Shown here piece by piece: positions 42,451 through 52,989 of a stretch of DNA of 64,000 nucleotides. The translations under genes and the position numbers were made by a program. Origin of the DNA: Palaemon carinicauda. Its lineage: Eukaryota > Arthropoda > Malacostraca > Decapoda > Palaemonidae. The stretch spans positions 41,945,671 through 42,009,670 of the forward strand of contig NC_090761.1 of the NCBI RefSeq assembly GCF_036898095.1, in the 5' to 3' direction. The notes below the pieces were generated by a model. It was given only the letters and a program-made list of their open reading frames with translations, did no database searches and was not told the origin of the DNA. How positions within the stretch are numbered: the stretch's first letter is position 1; each line of letters opens with the position of its first letter.

Positions 42451-42556
42451 TTTAATATTATATATTCACCGGGTAAGTATATTCAAAAATTTATTTTATA
42501 ATGAAAATATCATTTTTAAATATTAAACTTAGCCGGTGAATATATAAATAGCTGAT
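42451..42556. repeat. D4 internal complementary region (both termini joined)
   Basis: Positions 42459-42516 are the exact complement of the left outer end (42221-42275, aatttttgaatatacttacc). Positions 42517-42554 are the complement of the right outer end (48338-48376, ctatttatatattcaccggc). The join is at the shared A/T run. Together with the left ITR it forms a fold-back of about 300 bp. Confidence 0.95.
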
Positions 42557-42941
42557 TCACACCCATGGTGGTGGGTAGAGACCAGTATTAAAACAATAAA
42601 GGCGTATATGCTCAAGAGTTTTTGACAAATATTCAAAAAACAAACTTAAGTATAGGTACCTGGTAAGGAAGCTGACTCTGATGATTACTCTGCCTCATTA
42701 GTCCGCTATCCTCACGAAGCCCAGCGATCCTCTTAGGATGCTGAAAGACTCCCAGGAGCTGCTATATCCAGGGTGAACACCCCTATAACAGGACCTCATC
42801 AATACCCTTAATCTGGGCGCTCTCAAGAAACAATATTTTGACCACCCGCCAAATCAAAAAGATTGCAAAAGACTTCTTAGTCTCCCGTACAACCCAAAAC
42901 AAGATTAAAAATTTCAAGAGTAGATTAAAAGGATATTGGGA

Positions 42942-43733
42942 TTAAGGGAATGTAGTGGTAGAGCCTTCACCCACTACTGCACTCGCTGCTACGAATGGTC
43001 CCAGTGTGTAGCAGTCCTCATAAAGAGTCTGGACATCTTTCAAGTAATATGAAGCGAATACCGACTTGCTTCTCCAAAAGGTCGCGTCCATAATACTTTT
43101 AATGGATCTATTTTGCTTGAACGCTACTGAAGTTGCTATCGCTCTAACTTCATGAGCCTTGACTTTAAGTAAATAACGATCCTTCTCACTTAAATGAGAG
43201 TGTGCCTCCCGAATCAAAAGTCTAATAAAATAAGACAACGCATTCTAAGACATGGGCAAAGAGAGCTTTTTAACGGAGCACCATAAAGCCTCTGAACAAC
43301 CTCGTAGCGGTTTAGTTCTGGATAAATAAAATTTAAGAGCTCTAACGGGGCACAGCACTCTTTCAACTTCATTCCCCACAATCTCAGAAAGACTGGGGAT
43401 TTCAAATGATTTAGGCCAAGGACGAGACGGAAGTTCATTCTTGGCCAAAAAACCAAGTTGAAGAGAACATACTGCTTTATTAGCGGAGAAGCCGATGTTC
43501 TTGCTAAAGCATGTATCTCACTAACCCTTTTAGCTGAAGCCAAGCTCACCAAAAAAAAGTGTCTTGAGGGTAAGATCCTTCAGGGAGGCTGAATTTAATG
43601 GTTCAAACCTGTCTGACATAAGGAACTGTAGGACCACGTCCAAGTTCCAAGCAGGAGTCGAAATATGACGCTCCTTAGAAGTCTCGAAAGACTTAAGCAG
43701 GTCTTGGAGATCTTTGTTATTAGAAAGATCCAA
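42942..43733 (-). pseudogene. DIRS tyrosine recombinase, one or two frame breaks (copy D4)
   Basis: The frame 43733-43530 has FETSKERHISTPAWNLDVVL and PLNSASLKDLTLKTLFFGEL. The frame 43552-43214 starts SLASAKRVSEIHAL with the first catalytic arginine. A frame change leads to 43448-43245 (ELPSRPWPKSFEIPSLSE, CPVRALKFYLSRTKPL). The C-terminal frame 43238-42942 has KAHEVRAIATSVAF (HxxR) and FWRSKSVFASYYLKDV with the tyrosine. All catalytic residues are present; only the frame is broken. Its job would be circle integration. The N-terminal core-binding domain is weakly visible above 43733. Confidence 0.85.
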
Positions 43734-43841
43734 ACCCCTATGCCTGAAAACAGAAGCTAAAAATGCTTCTGTAGCCTTTAATGGTGGATGCAGAGAGGGA
43801 GCGACCGTTTCTCAGATAAAGCAGAAAATCCGCAATCTGCG

Positions 43842-44935
43842 CTACAGAGGCACTGGAAGAGGAAATAGAGGAGGACTTGCACCAGTCTCTAAATACCTCC
43901 CATTTCGACTGATAGATCCTGATGGAAGAGGATCTTCTAGCCCTCGTGATCGCTCTAGCTGCCTCCTTCGAAAACCCTCGAGCTCTAGAGAGTCTTTCGA
44001 TAGTCTAAAGGCAGTTAGACGAAGCGCGGGGAGGCTTTGATGAAATCTCCTTACGTGAGGCTGTCGCAAGAGATCCATCCGCAACGGCAGACTTCTTGGA
44101 ACGTCTACCAACCATAGAAGTACCTCTGTGAACCACTCTCTCGCGGGCCAGAGGGGAGCAACCAACATCAACCTGGTCCCTTCAGGAGAGGCGAACTTCT
44201 GCAGCACCTTGTTTAGGATCTTGAAAGGTGGAAAGGCATAAACGTCCAGGTGAGACCAGTCCAGCAGGAAAGCGTCTATGTGGGCTGCCTCTGGATCTGG
44301 AACTGGAAAGCAATAAGTCGAGAGCCTCTTTGTCAGTGAAGTCGCAAAAAGATCTATGGTGGGTTGACCCCATGTCATCCATAGCTTCTCGCACACAGTC
44401 TTGTGCAACGTCCACTCCATGGAGATGACTTGTCCTCTTCTGCTGAGGCAGTCCGCTAAGACATTCATTTCTCCTTGCACAAATCTCGTCAAAAGAGAGA
44501 TGTTACTTGCCTTAAATGGAGTTCTTCTGATCCGTGGACCAAAGACCCGAGCATTCCAGACTGTCCAGTGGAGCTCCCTAACCCAAATCCGATGCATCTG
44601 AATACAACACATGGTTTGGGCTCTTGATCGCAAGAGAAAGACCTTCTCGAAGTCTGATGTTGCTGTCCCACCAAGTCAGACATGTCTAGACTGAGTTGGA
44701 GATTGGGAAAGAGATACTCTCTAAGCCCTTCTCCTTGTTCCAATGGTTTAGGTGAAATTGGAGAGGGCAAAGGTTGAGTCTCCCCATAGAGATAAACTAC
44801 TCCAGCGATGAAAGAGTTCCCACGAGGCTCGTTCAAACTCTTACAGAGCAACTGTTTTTCTCTTGCAAGTGACAGACTTTTAACAGAGCTTGTTCCATTC
44901 TTGTGGGAGACGAAAAGGCCCGAAAAATTCGACAC
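43842..44935 (-). pseudogene. DIRS RNase H with internal deletion, plus connector (copy D4)
   Basis: The 263-codon frame 44633-43842 carries FVQGEMNVLADCLSRRGQVI, WGQPTIDLFATSLTKRLSTY, FPVPDPEAAHIDAF, DVYAFPPFKILNKVLQKF and LVAPLWPAREWFTEVLLW. Upstream, in another frame near 44600, SDASDLGWG and ECSGLWSTDQKN give the RNase H start. The central RNase H part, with the LLE and SDNTT motifs seen in D1, is missing between GLWSTDQKN and FVQGEMN. This indicates a deletion of roughly 70-80 codons. Confidence 0.8.
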
Positions 44936-45059
44936 TGTATCTCCATCCCCAAATAAAGAATAGTCTGGGATGGAGTACTGTAAGTTACGACTTCTCTACG
45001 TTCACTATGAGACCTAGCTCCTTGGTTAGGTCTAATGTCCATTAGAGGCTCTCCAGACG

Positions 45060-45445
45060 GCGATTTAATGACGACGCCCTGATTAGCCAGTCGTCAAAAT
45101 AAAGGGAGGCTCTGAATCCTCAAAAAATGTAGAAAGCTTGCTACATTTTGCAAGAGCCTTGTAAAGACAAGAGGAGCAGGAATGAGGCCGAAGCACAGTG
45201 CTCGAAATTGGTACACTACTTTCCCGTCCACAAACCTCAGATGTTGTTGAAAGTTTGGATGAATCGGGATGTGGAAGTATGCATCCTGAAGGTCGAGAGA
45301 GACCATCCAGTCGCCTTCCCTTACTGCTGCCAAGACAGATTTGGTAGTCTTCATCGTGAACTTTGTCTTGACAATGAACACATTGAGCGCACTTACATCT
45401 TAAGTACTCCTGCAGTGAACGTGGCTGCCAGTTCATTGGAGCCAT
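45060..45445 (-). pseudogene. DIRS reverse transcriptase core, frameshifted (copy D4)
   Basis: The frame 45381-45094 has VSLDLQDAYFHIPIHPNFQQ, RFVDGKVVYQFRALCFGLIP and APLVFTRLL. A frameshift near 45110 is followed in the next frame by YFDDWLIRASS, so the catalytic YxDD aspartates survive. The RNA-to-DNA copying function is lost through the frameshift. Confidence 0.85.
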
Positions 45446-45511
45446 CCCTGATAGCCTTGTTCATGCATGACATAATTGTACAGCAATACATTGACAGCTG
45501 GAGAGACCTTC

Positions 45512-47155
45512 TTACTTAAGGCTCCCAGGGACCAATCCAACAAATAAATTCTTCAAACGCTCGAAAAAACTCCTAACAGGAGATGGTCTAGCTCTGAAGC
45601 TGACCATAAAATCTTGGAGCGTCTCATGGCTAGACGACGAGGAGAGTCCACTAGGCTTAAGAAGTCTCCCTGGGCAGAGGCAGGTACTCCCCAACCGAGA
45701 ACTTCTCCTGTGTCACACCAGACGCTCAAGCGAGAAGCTAATTAAGAAGGAGGAAAAGCAAAAGCAGACTTTCCTAAACTTCTCCTGGATTCCAACCAGT
45801 CTCCCAGTAAGAGCATGGCTCTCTTGGAAGAACAAGAGAGAACTGACTTTGTAAATGTAGGAGTCGAAGAAAGTCATGCCAAGAGTAAACTCAGACGGCG
45901 GAGCAGCCGTTACAAAACAAGTAGGACAAAATTTCCCTAAAGAAATTCATAATTATAAAACAAGGGATTGTTGGACCACCCTAGGTTACTCCTCTTCTGA
46001 ATGACTCCCCAAAGGTACATTAGTTGAAAGGGGGTCATCAGCTTCTTCAGAAGGCACATCATCTGATAAATCTAAAGTCTTGCGAGAAGGAGATTTATAT
46101 TCAAAATGACGTGAAGGAAAAGCCTGACAGGCTACATCAACTTGTATATGAACAGAAGTTAAAGTTGGAGGGTCAATGTCACGTTGTGACTGCAGAGAAT
46201 GTTATTCTGCTACACGTCGTGACAGAAGTGACTGACGTTCAAACGTCCCGTAGTAACAGCGGTGACTGCTGTTCGATGCTATATCGTGACTACGGTGACT
46301 GACCCTCGACGTCACGTCATGTCTACAGTGTCTACCGCTCAACGTCACGTCGTGTCTGCGGTGTCTGCAGCTCAACGTCACGCTGTGACTGCGGTGGCTG
46401 ACGTTCAAAGCGATCAAAGTTACATCGAGATTTATGCTCCGCATCTCGTTTAACAGCAAAGCTGTCACTAGGGATAACGTCAGCGTGACGTAACAAAGCT
46501 CGTTTAGAAGGTTGAAGACCTGAATCACGTATCCCAGAACCGTGACGTACAAAAAGCAAAGGATCCTTTCGCACAGGAACAGGATCGTAAGCTTCTATTA
46601 AAGAAGAAAGCTTTAACAGCATATCTTGCAAAACACTTAACTTCGGATCAACCTGTGACTGCGGTGGTTGACGTTCAAACGTCACGTAGTAACAGCGGTG
46701 ACTGCTGATCGATGCTATATCGTGACTACGGTGACTGACACTCGACGTCACGTCGTGTCTACCGCTCAACGTCACGTCGAGTCTGTGGCAGAAACGTCTG
46801 TACATGAACGTCATCGCTATGAACGGGACTCTCATGATGACTACAGCTAGGACGTTGAACTTGTTCTGAAGGAACTAATAAACGTTTCAACCGTCTCGAA
46901 ACCTTACGCCCAGGTTTTTAAAGAGACGAATCATCGGAAGACGAGGTGAAACTTCGTCTCTCCTGTCTTATGGCAAGGACGTTCTTGACGAGCAACGTCT
47001 GATACCTTTGAGGGAAGGTCTGTTCGTTGGTTTACACCTCTCGCTCCCTTAGGTCCTACGACATTCCTTCTCCCTGGTGCAGGGGAGCCTGAAAGAGGTC
47101 TCGGACTAGGCAAGCGACAAGCACGAACAAACGAACCCTCCGCAACACTGAACAT
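45512..47155 (-). pseudogene. DIRS ORF1, Gag-like remnant with Ser/Arg/His repeats (copy D4)
   Basis: It has the position and minus orientation of ORF1. The N-terminal candidate is 47155-46931 (MFSVAEGSFVRACRLPSPRP). The middle (46835-46202) is repetitive: SHRSHDIASISSHRCYYVTF and ERQPPQSQ occur twice. No Cys cluster like that of D1 was found. The region 45512-46000 has no clear frame. The 5' leader from 47156 to 48199 holds no gene and has several tttacacc/cgtacagagacttggga repeats near 47440-47590. Confidence 0.55.
46215..46835. repeat. Direct repeats of about 130-160 bp in D4 ORF1, rich in acgtcacg words
   Basis: Two long copies (about 46215-46400 and 46660-46790) share gtagtaacagcggtgactgc and tatatcgtgactacggtgac. 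Within and around them short words (cgtcacgtcgtgtct) recur in direct and inverted order, giving local palindromes such as cgacgtcacgtcg. Confidence 0.85.
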
Positions 47156-47429
47156 GTTTTTCGCATTTTCTTCACTGATATCGCATTTATTAATAATTTC
47201 ACATTAGACATGAATAAAGCTGATTTCTACCTGAATCACGCAATTCTCCCTTAATTCAAAAGGTTAGAATTGCGAAATATGTCGTATAATGTAAGCACAT
47301 TAGTACAAAATGAAACACACATGCAAAAATTAATAAACATATACATATATATATCGAATAAAACGGAAATATATAAAGTTAAAAAGATCAGTGACTGGGG
47401 AGGAGACTAAAACTAGTTCACTTAAGGAC

Positions 47430-47590
47430 TACGTTTTCAATCTCTCACCGTACAGTGCCTTGGGATGAGAATAAAAACTAAAACGTTTTATCCTCTCTCC
47501 CCGTACAGAGACTTGGGACGAGAGTAAAAATCTGAATCGAGAACATTACTCGCTCCCAAACTCCTTGTACAGAGACTTGGGACATGAATA
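47430..47590. repeat. Short direct repeats in the D4 5' leader
   Basis: Three imperfect copies of a 'cccgtacagagacttgggac(g/a)agagtaaaa' unit lie near 47450, 47500 and 47565, about 55-60 bp apart. Confidence 0.7.
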
Positions 47591-48199
47591 AAGATCGGAT
47601 CGTTCTCTCTTTCTCTCTCTCTCTCTCTTGTCACTCACAAGAGAATGGCTCACTCACTCTTCGTCAATAACAGGTTATTTGACTAAAGATAAAAACTAAA
47701 AGGAGTAAGAAATTGAAAATTAACATGTTCCTTTAAATTAGTATCTAAAAAACTTCAGTTTGTAAGAAGAATGAACAAAACGTCAAAATCGATTTACTCT
47801 TTCTGCAAAGTGAAACCGTGATTCTTTCTTTCTCTATCGTAACGATAGAGCGCAAACTGCGTAGCATAAATAAACCAAACGTTAGTTCATCTTTGAAAAA
47901 ACAGCACGAAGACTATTCAAAGAATAAATTTCTTAAAATATTTTCTAAATATATTCATCTCATCAATCTAAACAAAAATAAAAGTTGAATGGGCTCAACG
48001 GTCGGCCATCTTTTCTCTATGGAAAAACCAGAGCGAGATTAAAAAAGCAAGGGCAAAAACTTTTCCTCTCCTTTCAAAAGCATTTCTTTTGAAGATGGTA
48101 TTGAATAATCCAACACGGCGAAAGCAATAAAACCAAAACCAAGTACTTCACCAATCGGTAGAAACTCGAGGTCAAGCACAAGCGGAACCAGTGTTGTCT

Positions 48200-48376
48200 G
48201 TAACACCGACAGAGAAGAACTGGTTTGGTTGAGAAGTATATGCGGTATCTGGCCGATAGTCGGCGCTGGTGGGCACACCCGGCAGCCTTCATGGCGATCG
48301 CTCGCGAGTTTTTGGAATCTGTCGACCGTCGGAGACATCAGCTATTTATATATTCACCGGCTAAGTTTAATATTTA
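48200..48376 (-). repeat. D4 right inverted terminal repeat (5' end of element)
   Basis: It is the inverted partner of 42221-42420. It ends in a run of A residues that directly continues into the left end of D5, so the exact border is ambiguous by about 5 bp. Confidence 0.93.
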
Positions 48377-48722
48377 AAAAACAGATTTTGATCAAAGTGA
48401 AAAATCTATTTTTGAGCCATGTCGTCCTGATGGAAGGGTTCCTAAAGGTAGCCTTTTAAGGGATATTTGCTACAGTGATACTCCCATAGAATTAAAACCA
48501 AAGATCTCCATGATTCCAACTCCTGGCAAGAGTATCCAATAAAGGATATTATATAATATCAGGGGATGTATTCTAGATACGACACATGGCAATCGTCACC
48601 CCGAATAGATTTAACACTTCGATGTAAGGAGGAAGAGTGGCATAAAGGAAGGGGTGCCGTTCTAAGTACCCGGTGGATCCCCTTCCCTACTACTACTGCG
48701 ACGCCATTCCTATGCTTGCCGT
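48376..48722 (+). repeat. D5 left inverted terminal repeat (3' end of element)
   Basis: It begins with aaaaaacagattttgatcaa and includes gccatgtcgtcctgatggaa. Its inner part (gcgacgccattcctatgctt) pairs with 56880-56910. Confidence 0.9.
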
Positions 48723-48807
48723 TAAGTGGAAATGGCCACAGATAAAGTAATTTTGGGAGGGATAAGCAAAAGGGTGGGTTCAGTCAGGACAACCTGGCCC
48801 TCTCACC

Positions 48808-48870
48808 CAAAAATAGATTTTTCACTTTGATTAAAATCCGTTTTTTGGGCTCAGGCCATGTCATGCTGAA
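48808..48870. repeat. D5 internal complementary region
   Basis: atagatttttcactttgatt and on (48812-48840) is the complement of the left outer end. gggctcaggccatgtcatgc (48847-48866) is the complement of the right outer end near 57175-57195. They join at a TTTTTT run that corresponds to the terminal A/T run of both ends. Confidence 0.93.
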
Positions 48871-49634
48871 GGAAGTATGCTAGAGAAAAGTCTTGAAATC
48901 ACTATTAGATGTGGGTTTGTGTATGTGCCTTCTACCTTGAAAAGATTCTCCTTATCTGGTCTACTAGATCTATGTGTGAAAATCCGGAGATCTTTCATGC
49001 ATACCAAACCTGGAGCCGGCTTAGTGCATCCTGCCCCCCAGCAGGGAAATGTCGATAATAAGGATTCAAGGTTTGTATTTTCCGTTGGAACAAAAAGGGT
49101 AGAGTTTGAAACGTATCCTGTTAAATTACCTTAAGTATCTAAGGTCATGATTATTCCTTTAGAAAATAATATTGTGACTTCAAGAACCTAAACACCATAA
49201 AGGGTTTTAGTAAAACTCCAATATACTTTGTTAGCTTATAACTGAGGGAGCAGTAATAAGATGCAAATAGGCTTAAGTATTTTATTATGCAACTAGATTA
49301 TCAAAATGAAGTTACACCAAAGTATATATCTGATCCAGCATACAACACATGAAATGCATATTTTCTCATGTAGAAAAAATATACAAAATACTTTATCAAA
49401 ATAATGCCACTCAATGGACGATGTGAAAACCAAATCTATCTGAGGTAGTCAGATGTTCGGAAATGCATAAGACACCGTAATGCAAACGTTCACTCGGCAC
49501 TGGTGTATTGATCAGATATGCACCTACTCAGAACAGTGCGTCAACCATAGTTGTGATCTGCACAAGTGGATATGTATACCCATGCACCCCGAAGTATTTT
49601 AAAGTCCCAAAACAGTCCACCGTTCATCGCAGCA

Positions 49635-50532
49635 CTAGACAGCAGGTTTAGTCACACTACCAGCCGCCACCACAAAATGTTTTATCTCTTGTACTTGCTT
49701 CGCGTAATGTTTGTAGAAGACCCTAGATGACTTCCACCCAGTGTACGAATGGAGTCTCTCGAAGTCCATATGCTGAAAGAAGTTCAGCAAAGAAGCAACT
49801 TTCCTTGGATCATGACCCACGGGTGTACCATCAGGATCCGCCCTGCGAATAAAGTAGGTGAGCTTCGCTCTCAGTTGTTTTAAAGATAGGTTCGATCCTG
49901 AGGTGTCGCCTCTGAAGAGCTGTCCTCCTTTAAAGTTAAAGGTTCTTCAAAGATAGACCTTAAGACACTACTGGGCACAGAGAGGCATCTTCCTTCAATA
50001 GGCAGATTTTCCAAGGGCCCCACCTCTAGGTGGGTAGCTCATTCTTAGCGAAAAAAGCAGGATCGGGAAACAAATTCAGTTCTCCTGAGTCCAGGAACTG
50101 GATATGGCCTTCGTTTCTAGATAAGGCGACTATTTCACTAACTCTAGCCCCTGAGGCTATTGCAAACAGAAAGATAACTTTCTTTGTCAAATCCTTTAGA
50201 GTACAGTCCTCATTATCCAGGTTCGAAGCATAGTGCAAGACTTTGTCCAAAGACCACGTGATGGGCTTTGGTGGGGGTGGCAGGCTTGAGTCTAGCACAT
50301 GCTTTTGGAATCTTATTATAGATTTCACCTGAGAGGTCCACCTCAAAAGCATACAGAAGTGGTCTGGCCAGGGCCGACTTACAAGAAGTAGTTGTAGTAG
50401 AGGACTGGACAATAAGTAGTTGTAGTAGAGGCCAGGCCTTGCTCGTGGAGGTGTATGAAGAATGCAAGACAGAAATCTATCGATATTTCTCTCAGTTTCC
50501 TTTCTTTCACAAAGGTCACCCATTTCTTCCAT
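49635..50532 (-). pseudogene. DIRS tyrosine recombinase (copy D5)
   Basis: The 168-codon frame 50532-50026 has PITWSLDKVLHYASNLDN and IFLFAIASGARVSEIVALSR with the first catalytic arginine. The end frame 49820-49635 begins GHDPRKVASLLNF (HxxR) and has HSYTGWKSSRVFYKHYAKQV with the tryptophan and the tyrosine nucleophile. The two parts are separated by about 200 bp in which the frame is broken. A local duplication (aagtagttgtagtagaggcc-type, 50390-50440) disturbs the N-terminal domain. It matches DA better than D1. All catalytic residues are visible, but the frame is not continuous. Confidence 0.85.
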
Positions 50533-50795
50533 GACGATGCGTACTGCCTCCTAGTAGAACATGATTTGTAGTCTTTGATGAAGTCAACTTTCTCTCATGA
50601 GATTCCAAACCAAAATCACGAGATGTAGGTTGCTGGTTCTCGAGGATGAATAGTAGACAGTCGACTTCTGGACCGGTTGAGACAGCACTGGATTTGGCAG
50701 TGGGAATAGCTTCAGATTCAACTCTAGGACTAGAGGGAACCAATTGCTCTTGGGCCACTTGGGGGCTACCAATGCTGCCGTCCCTCTGAAGGATC

Positions 50796-52966
50796 TTAGC
50801 TTATCGAGGACTTGAGAGATTGGTTGGTGGAAACAGGTAAATATAATTCAATCTGTTCCAGTCTAGAGACATGGCATCCATCACTTCTGCTTGAGGTTCC
50901 AGGTAAGGGGCTACGTAACAATTTAGTTTCTTGTTGTCGCTCGTTACGAAGAAGTCGATCTGCAGTTTTGGGACATTTCCCAAGATGAAGGAGAATGAGT
51001 CTGTGTCCAGGGACCATTCTGTCTCTATGGGCTTTCGCCTGGATAGAGCATCCGCCGTTACATTGCGGATCCCTTGTAGATGAACTGCTGATAAGTGCCA
51101 TCTCTTCTTCCTTGCCAGGTAGAAGATGGCTAACATCACATGGTTGATGTGAGGTGATCGCGAGCCTTGTCGTTTTAGACACTTTACTATCACCTCGTTG
51201 TTCAGGACCAACCTGATGTGGGTTGATCTGTGAGGAGATAGTCTCTTCAATGTCAGGAACACTGCCATAGCTTCCAAAATGTTGATATGAAGTTTTTTGA
51301 ACTGGTATGACCAAGTCCCTTGCACCTTCCTGTCGTGAGAATGACCTCCCCATCCTTCCAAGGTGGCATCCGTATGGATCACAACCGATGGTTGTGGTGG
51401 TTGCAGGGGAACTATCCGTGCTAGACTCTTGGCTGTGGACCAAGGCTTTAATTGTCTGTGCAACAAGGCTGGAGTCAACCTTAGTTGATCCCTTCGAGCG
51501 TCCGATGCGTATTTCCTCCAGACTCCTGACGCATCTTTTAAACATGCCTTTAGCACTGGGTCTGTTACCGCTGCAAACTGTAGAGAGCCCAAGACTCTTT
51601 CCTGTTGGCGTCTTGAAATCCTCTTGTAATGGATTAGTCTCCTGACAGATCCTGCTATCTCTCTCCTCTTCTTGGATGGAATGGAGAGGTGGTGTTCCAT
51701 TGGATTCCCAACCACTGGAACTTTTGAGCTGGATTGAGACGAGACTTCTTGCGGTTGATCTTGAAGCCTAAGTGTTCCAGAAACTGAATCACTTTTTGAG
51801 CTGCCTGCAGACAAGTAATTTTGGATGCTGCCCATACCAACCAATCATTTAAGTAAGCTACCACTTGAACACCTTTGGACCTTAGTTGATCCCTTCGAGC
51901 GTCCGATGCGTATTTCCTCCAGACTCCTGACGCATCTTTTAAACGTGCCTTTAGCACTGGGTCTGTCACTGCTGCGAACTGTAGAGAGCCCAAGACTCTT
52001 TCCTGTTGGCGTCTTGAAATCCTCTTGTAATGGATTAGTCTCCTGACAGATCCCGCTATCTTTCTCCTCTTCTTGGATGGAATGGAGAGGTGTTGTTCCA
52101 TTGGATTCCCAACCACTGGAACTGTTGAGCTGGATTGAGATGAGACTTCTTGCGGTTGATCTTGAAGTCTAAGTGTTCCAGAAACTGGATCACTAGAGCT
52201 GCCTGCAGACAAGTAATTTTGGATGCTGCCCATACCAACCAATCGTTTAAGTAAGCTACCACTTGAACACCGGTGCGTAGCTGTTGAACGACTGTGTCTG
52301 CTAGCTTGGTGAATATCCTTGGGGCTGTGTTCAGTCTAAAGGGCATTGCTCTCAAGACAAACTTCTTCTTCTGGAGTCTGAATCCTAGGTAGGAGGAGAA
52401 GAGGCAACTCATTTAGAGATGCCAGTAAGCATCTGCCAGGTCAATTGAGACTGAACGCCCCTTTTGGCAGAAGGGTCCTTATGTGTTGCAAAGTAAGCAT
52501 CCGGAACTTGTTCTCGATGAACTTGAGTGGAGACAAGTCTAGAATATCTCTGAGTTTGTCCGAGTCTTTATTCGGAACACAAAACAGCCTTCCCTGGAAC
52601 TTGATGGACTTCGTTTTCCTTATCACCTTCTTGGTCAAGAGTTCTGAGATATATTCTTCTAACAAGGGGGGTGGAGTGTTGGAAGAATTCTGAAAAACGG
52701 GGTGAAGGGTTGCTCCATTTCCACCCGAGTACATTCGTAATTAGGCTGCAGGCCCAGGGATCAAAGGTCCAGCGATACCGAAAATGATAGAGTCTGCCCC
52801 CTACCTGAAACCCTTTATTGCTTGGGGGGTCCTTCAGATTTGCCTCCGCGACCACGTCCTCCTCGCCCTGAGAGAAGTTACCTCTAGGCGAACTTCTCCT
52901 AGAACCTCTTCCTTTCTGGCTGGACCGAAAGCAAGTCGACTGCCTCTCAAAGGTAGGGTTAAACAC
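50796..52966 (-). pseudogene. DIRS reverse transcriptase/RNase H with duplicated RT segment (copy D5)
   Basis: The ORF begins near 52966 with a leader that includes GGRLYHFRYRWTFDPWA. The frame 52734-52441 has GRLFCVPNKDSDKLRDILDL. The frame 52412-52056 has LGFRLQKKKFVLRAMPFRL, then the catalytic box as YLND (VAYLNDWLVWAA), so the first aspartate is replaced. A second copy of this segment lies in 51873-51481. RNase H is in the 347-codon frame 51844-50801: VVIHTDATLEGWGGHSHD near residue 150, HINILEAMAVFLTL, LNNEVIVKCLKRQGS and RNVTADALSRRKPIETEW, then DFFVTSDNKKLNCYV. Confidence 0.9.
51478..52271. repeat. Tandem duplication of about 400 bp in the D5 RT gene
   Basis: Unit 1 (51478-51873) and unit 2 (51877-52271) both run from ccttagttgatcccttcgag to gctaccacttgaacacc. 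They differ by scattered substitutions and a few indels, so the duplication happened well before the present. Confidence 0.95.
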
Positions 52967-52989
52967 TGGTGACTAAGTTACCAGCTGCT

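Larger units (their letters stand above)
42221..48376 (-). mobile_element. DIRS-type retrotransposon (copy D4), nested in D3
   Basis: The left ITR (42221-42420) and right ITR (48200-48376) are inverted and nearly identical over the block gaatatataaatagctga(c/t)g to gataccgcatatacttctca. The ICR is at 42451-42556. Minus-strand order is ORF1 (47155-45512), RT (45445-45060), RNase H and connector (44935-43842), YR (43733-42942). The total of 6.2 kb is normal for DIRS. The close ITR match suggests a younger insertion than D2 or D3, yet it has frameshifts and an RNase H deletion. Confidence 0.9.

Noticed and set aside
47606..47629. Short (CT)n tract as a regulatory site
   Set aside because: It is about 24 bp of simple sequence within the D4 leader with nothing else to support a function.
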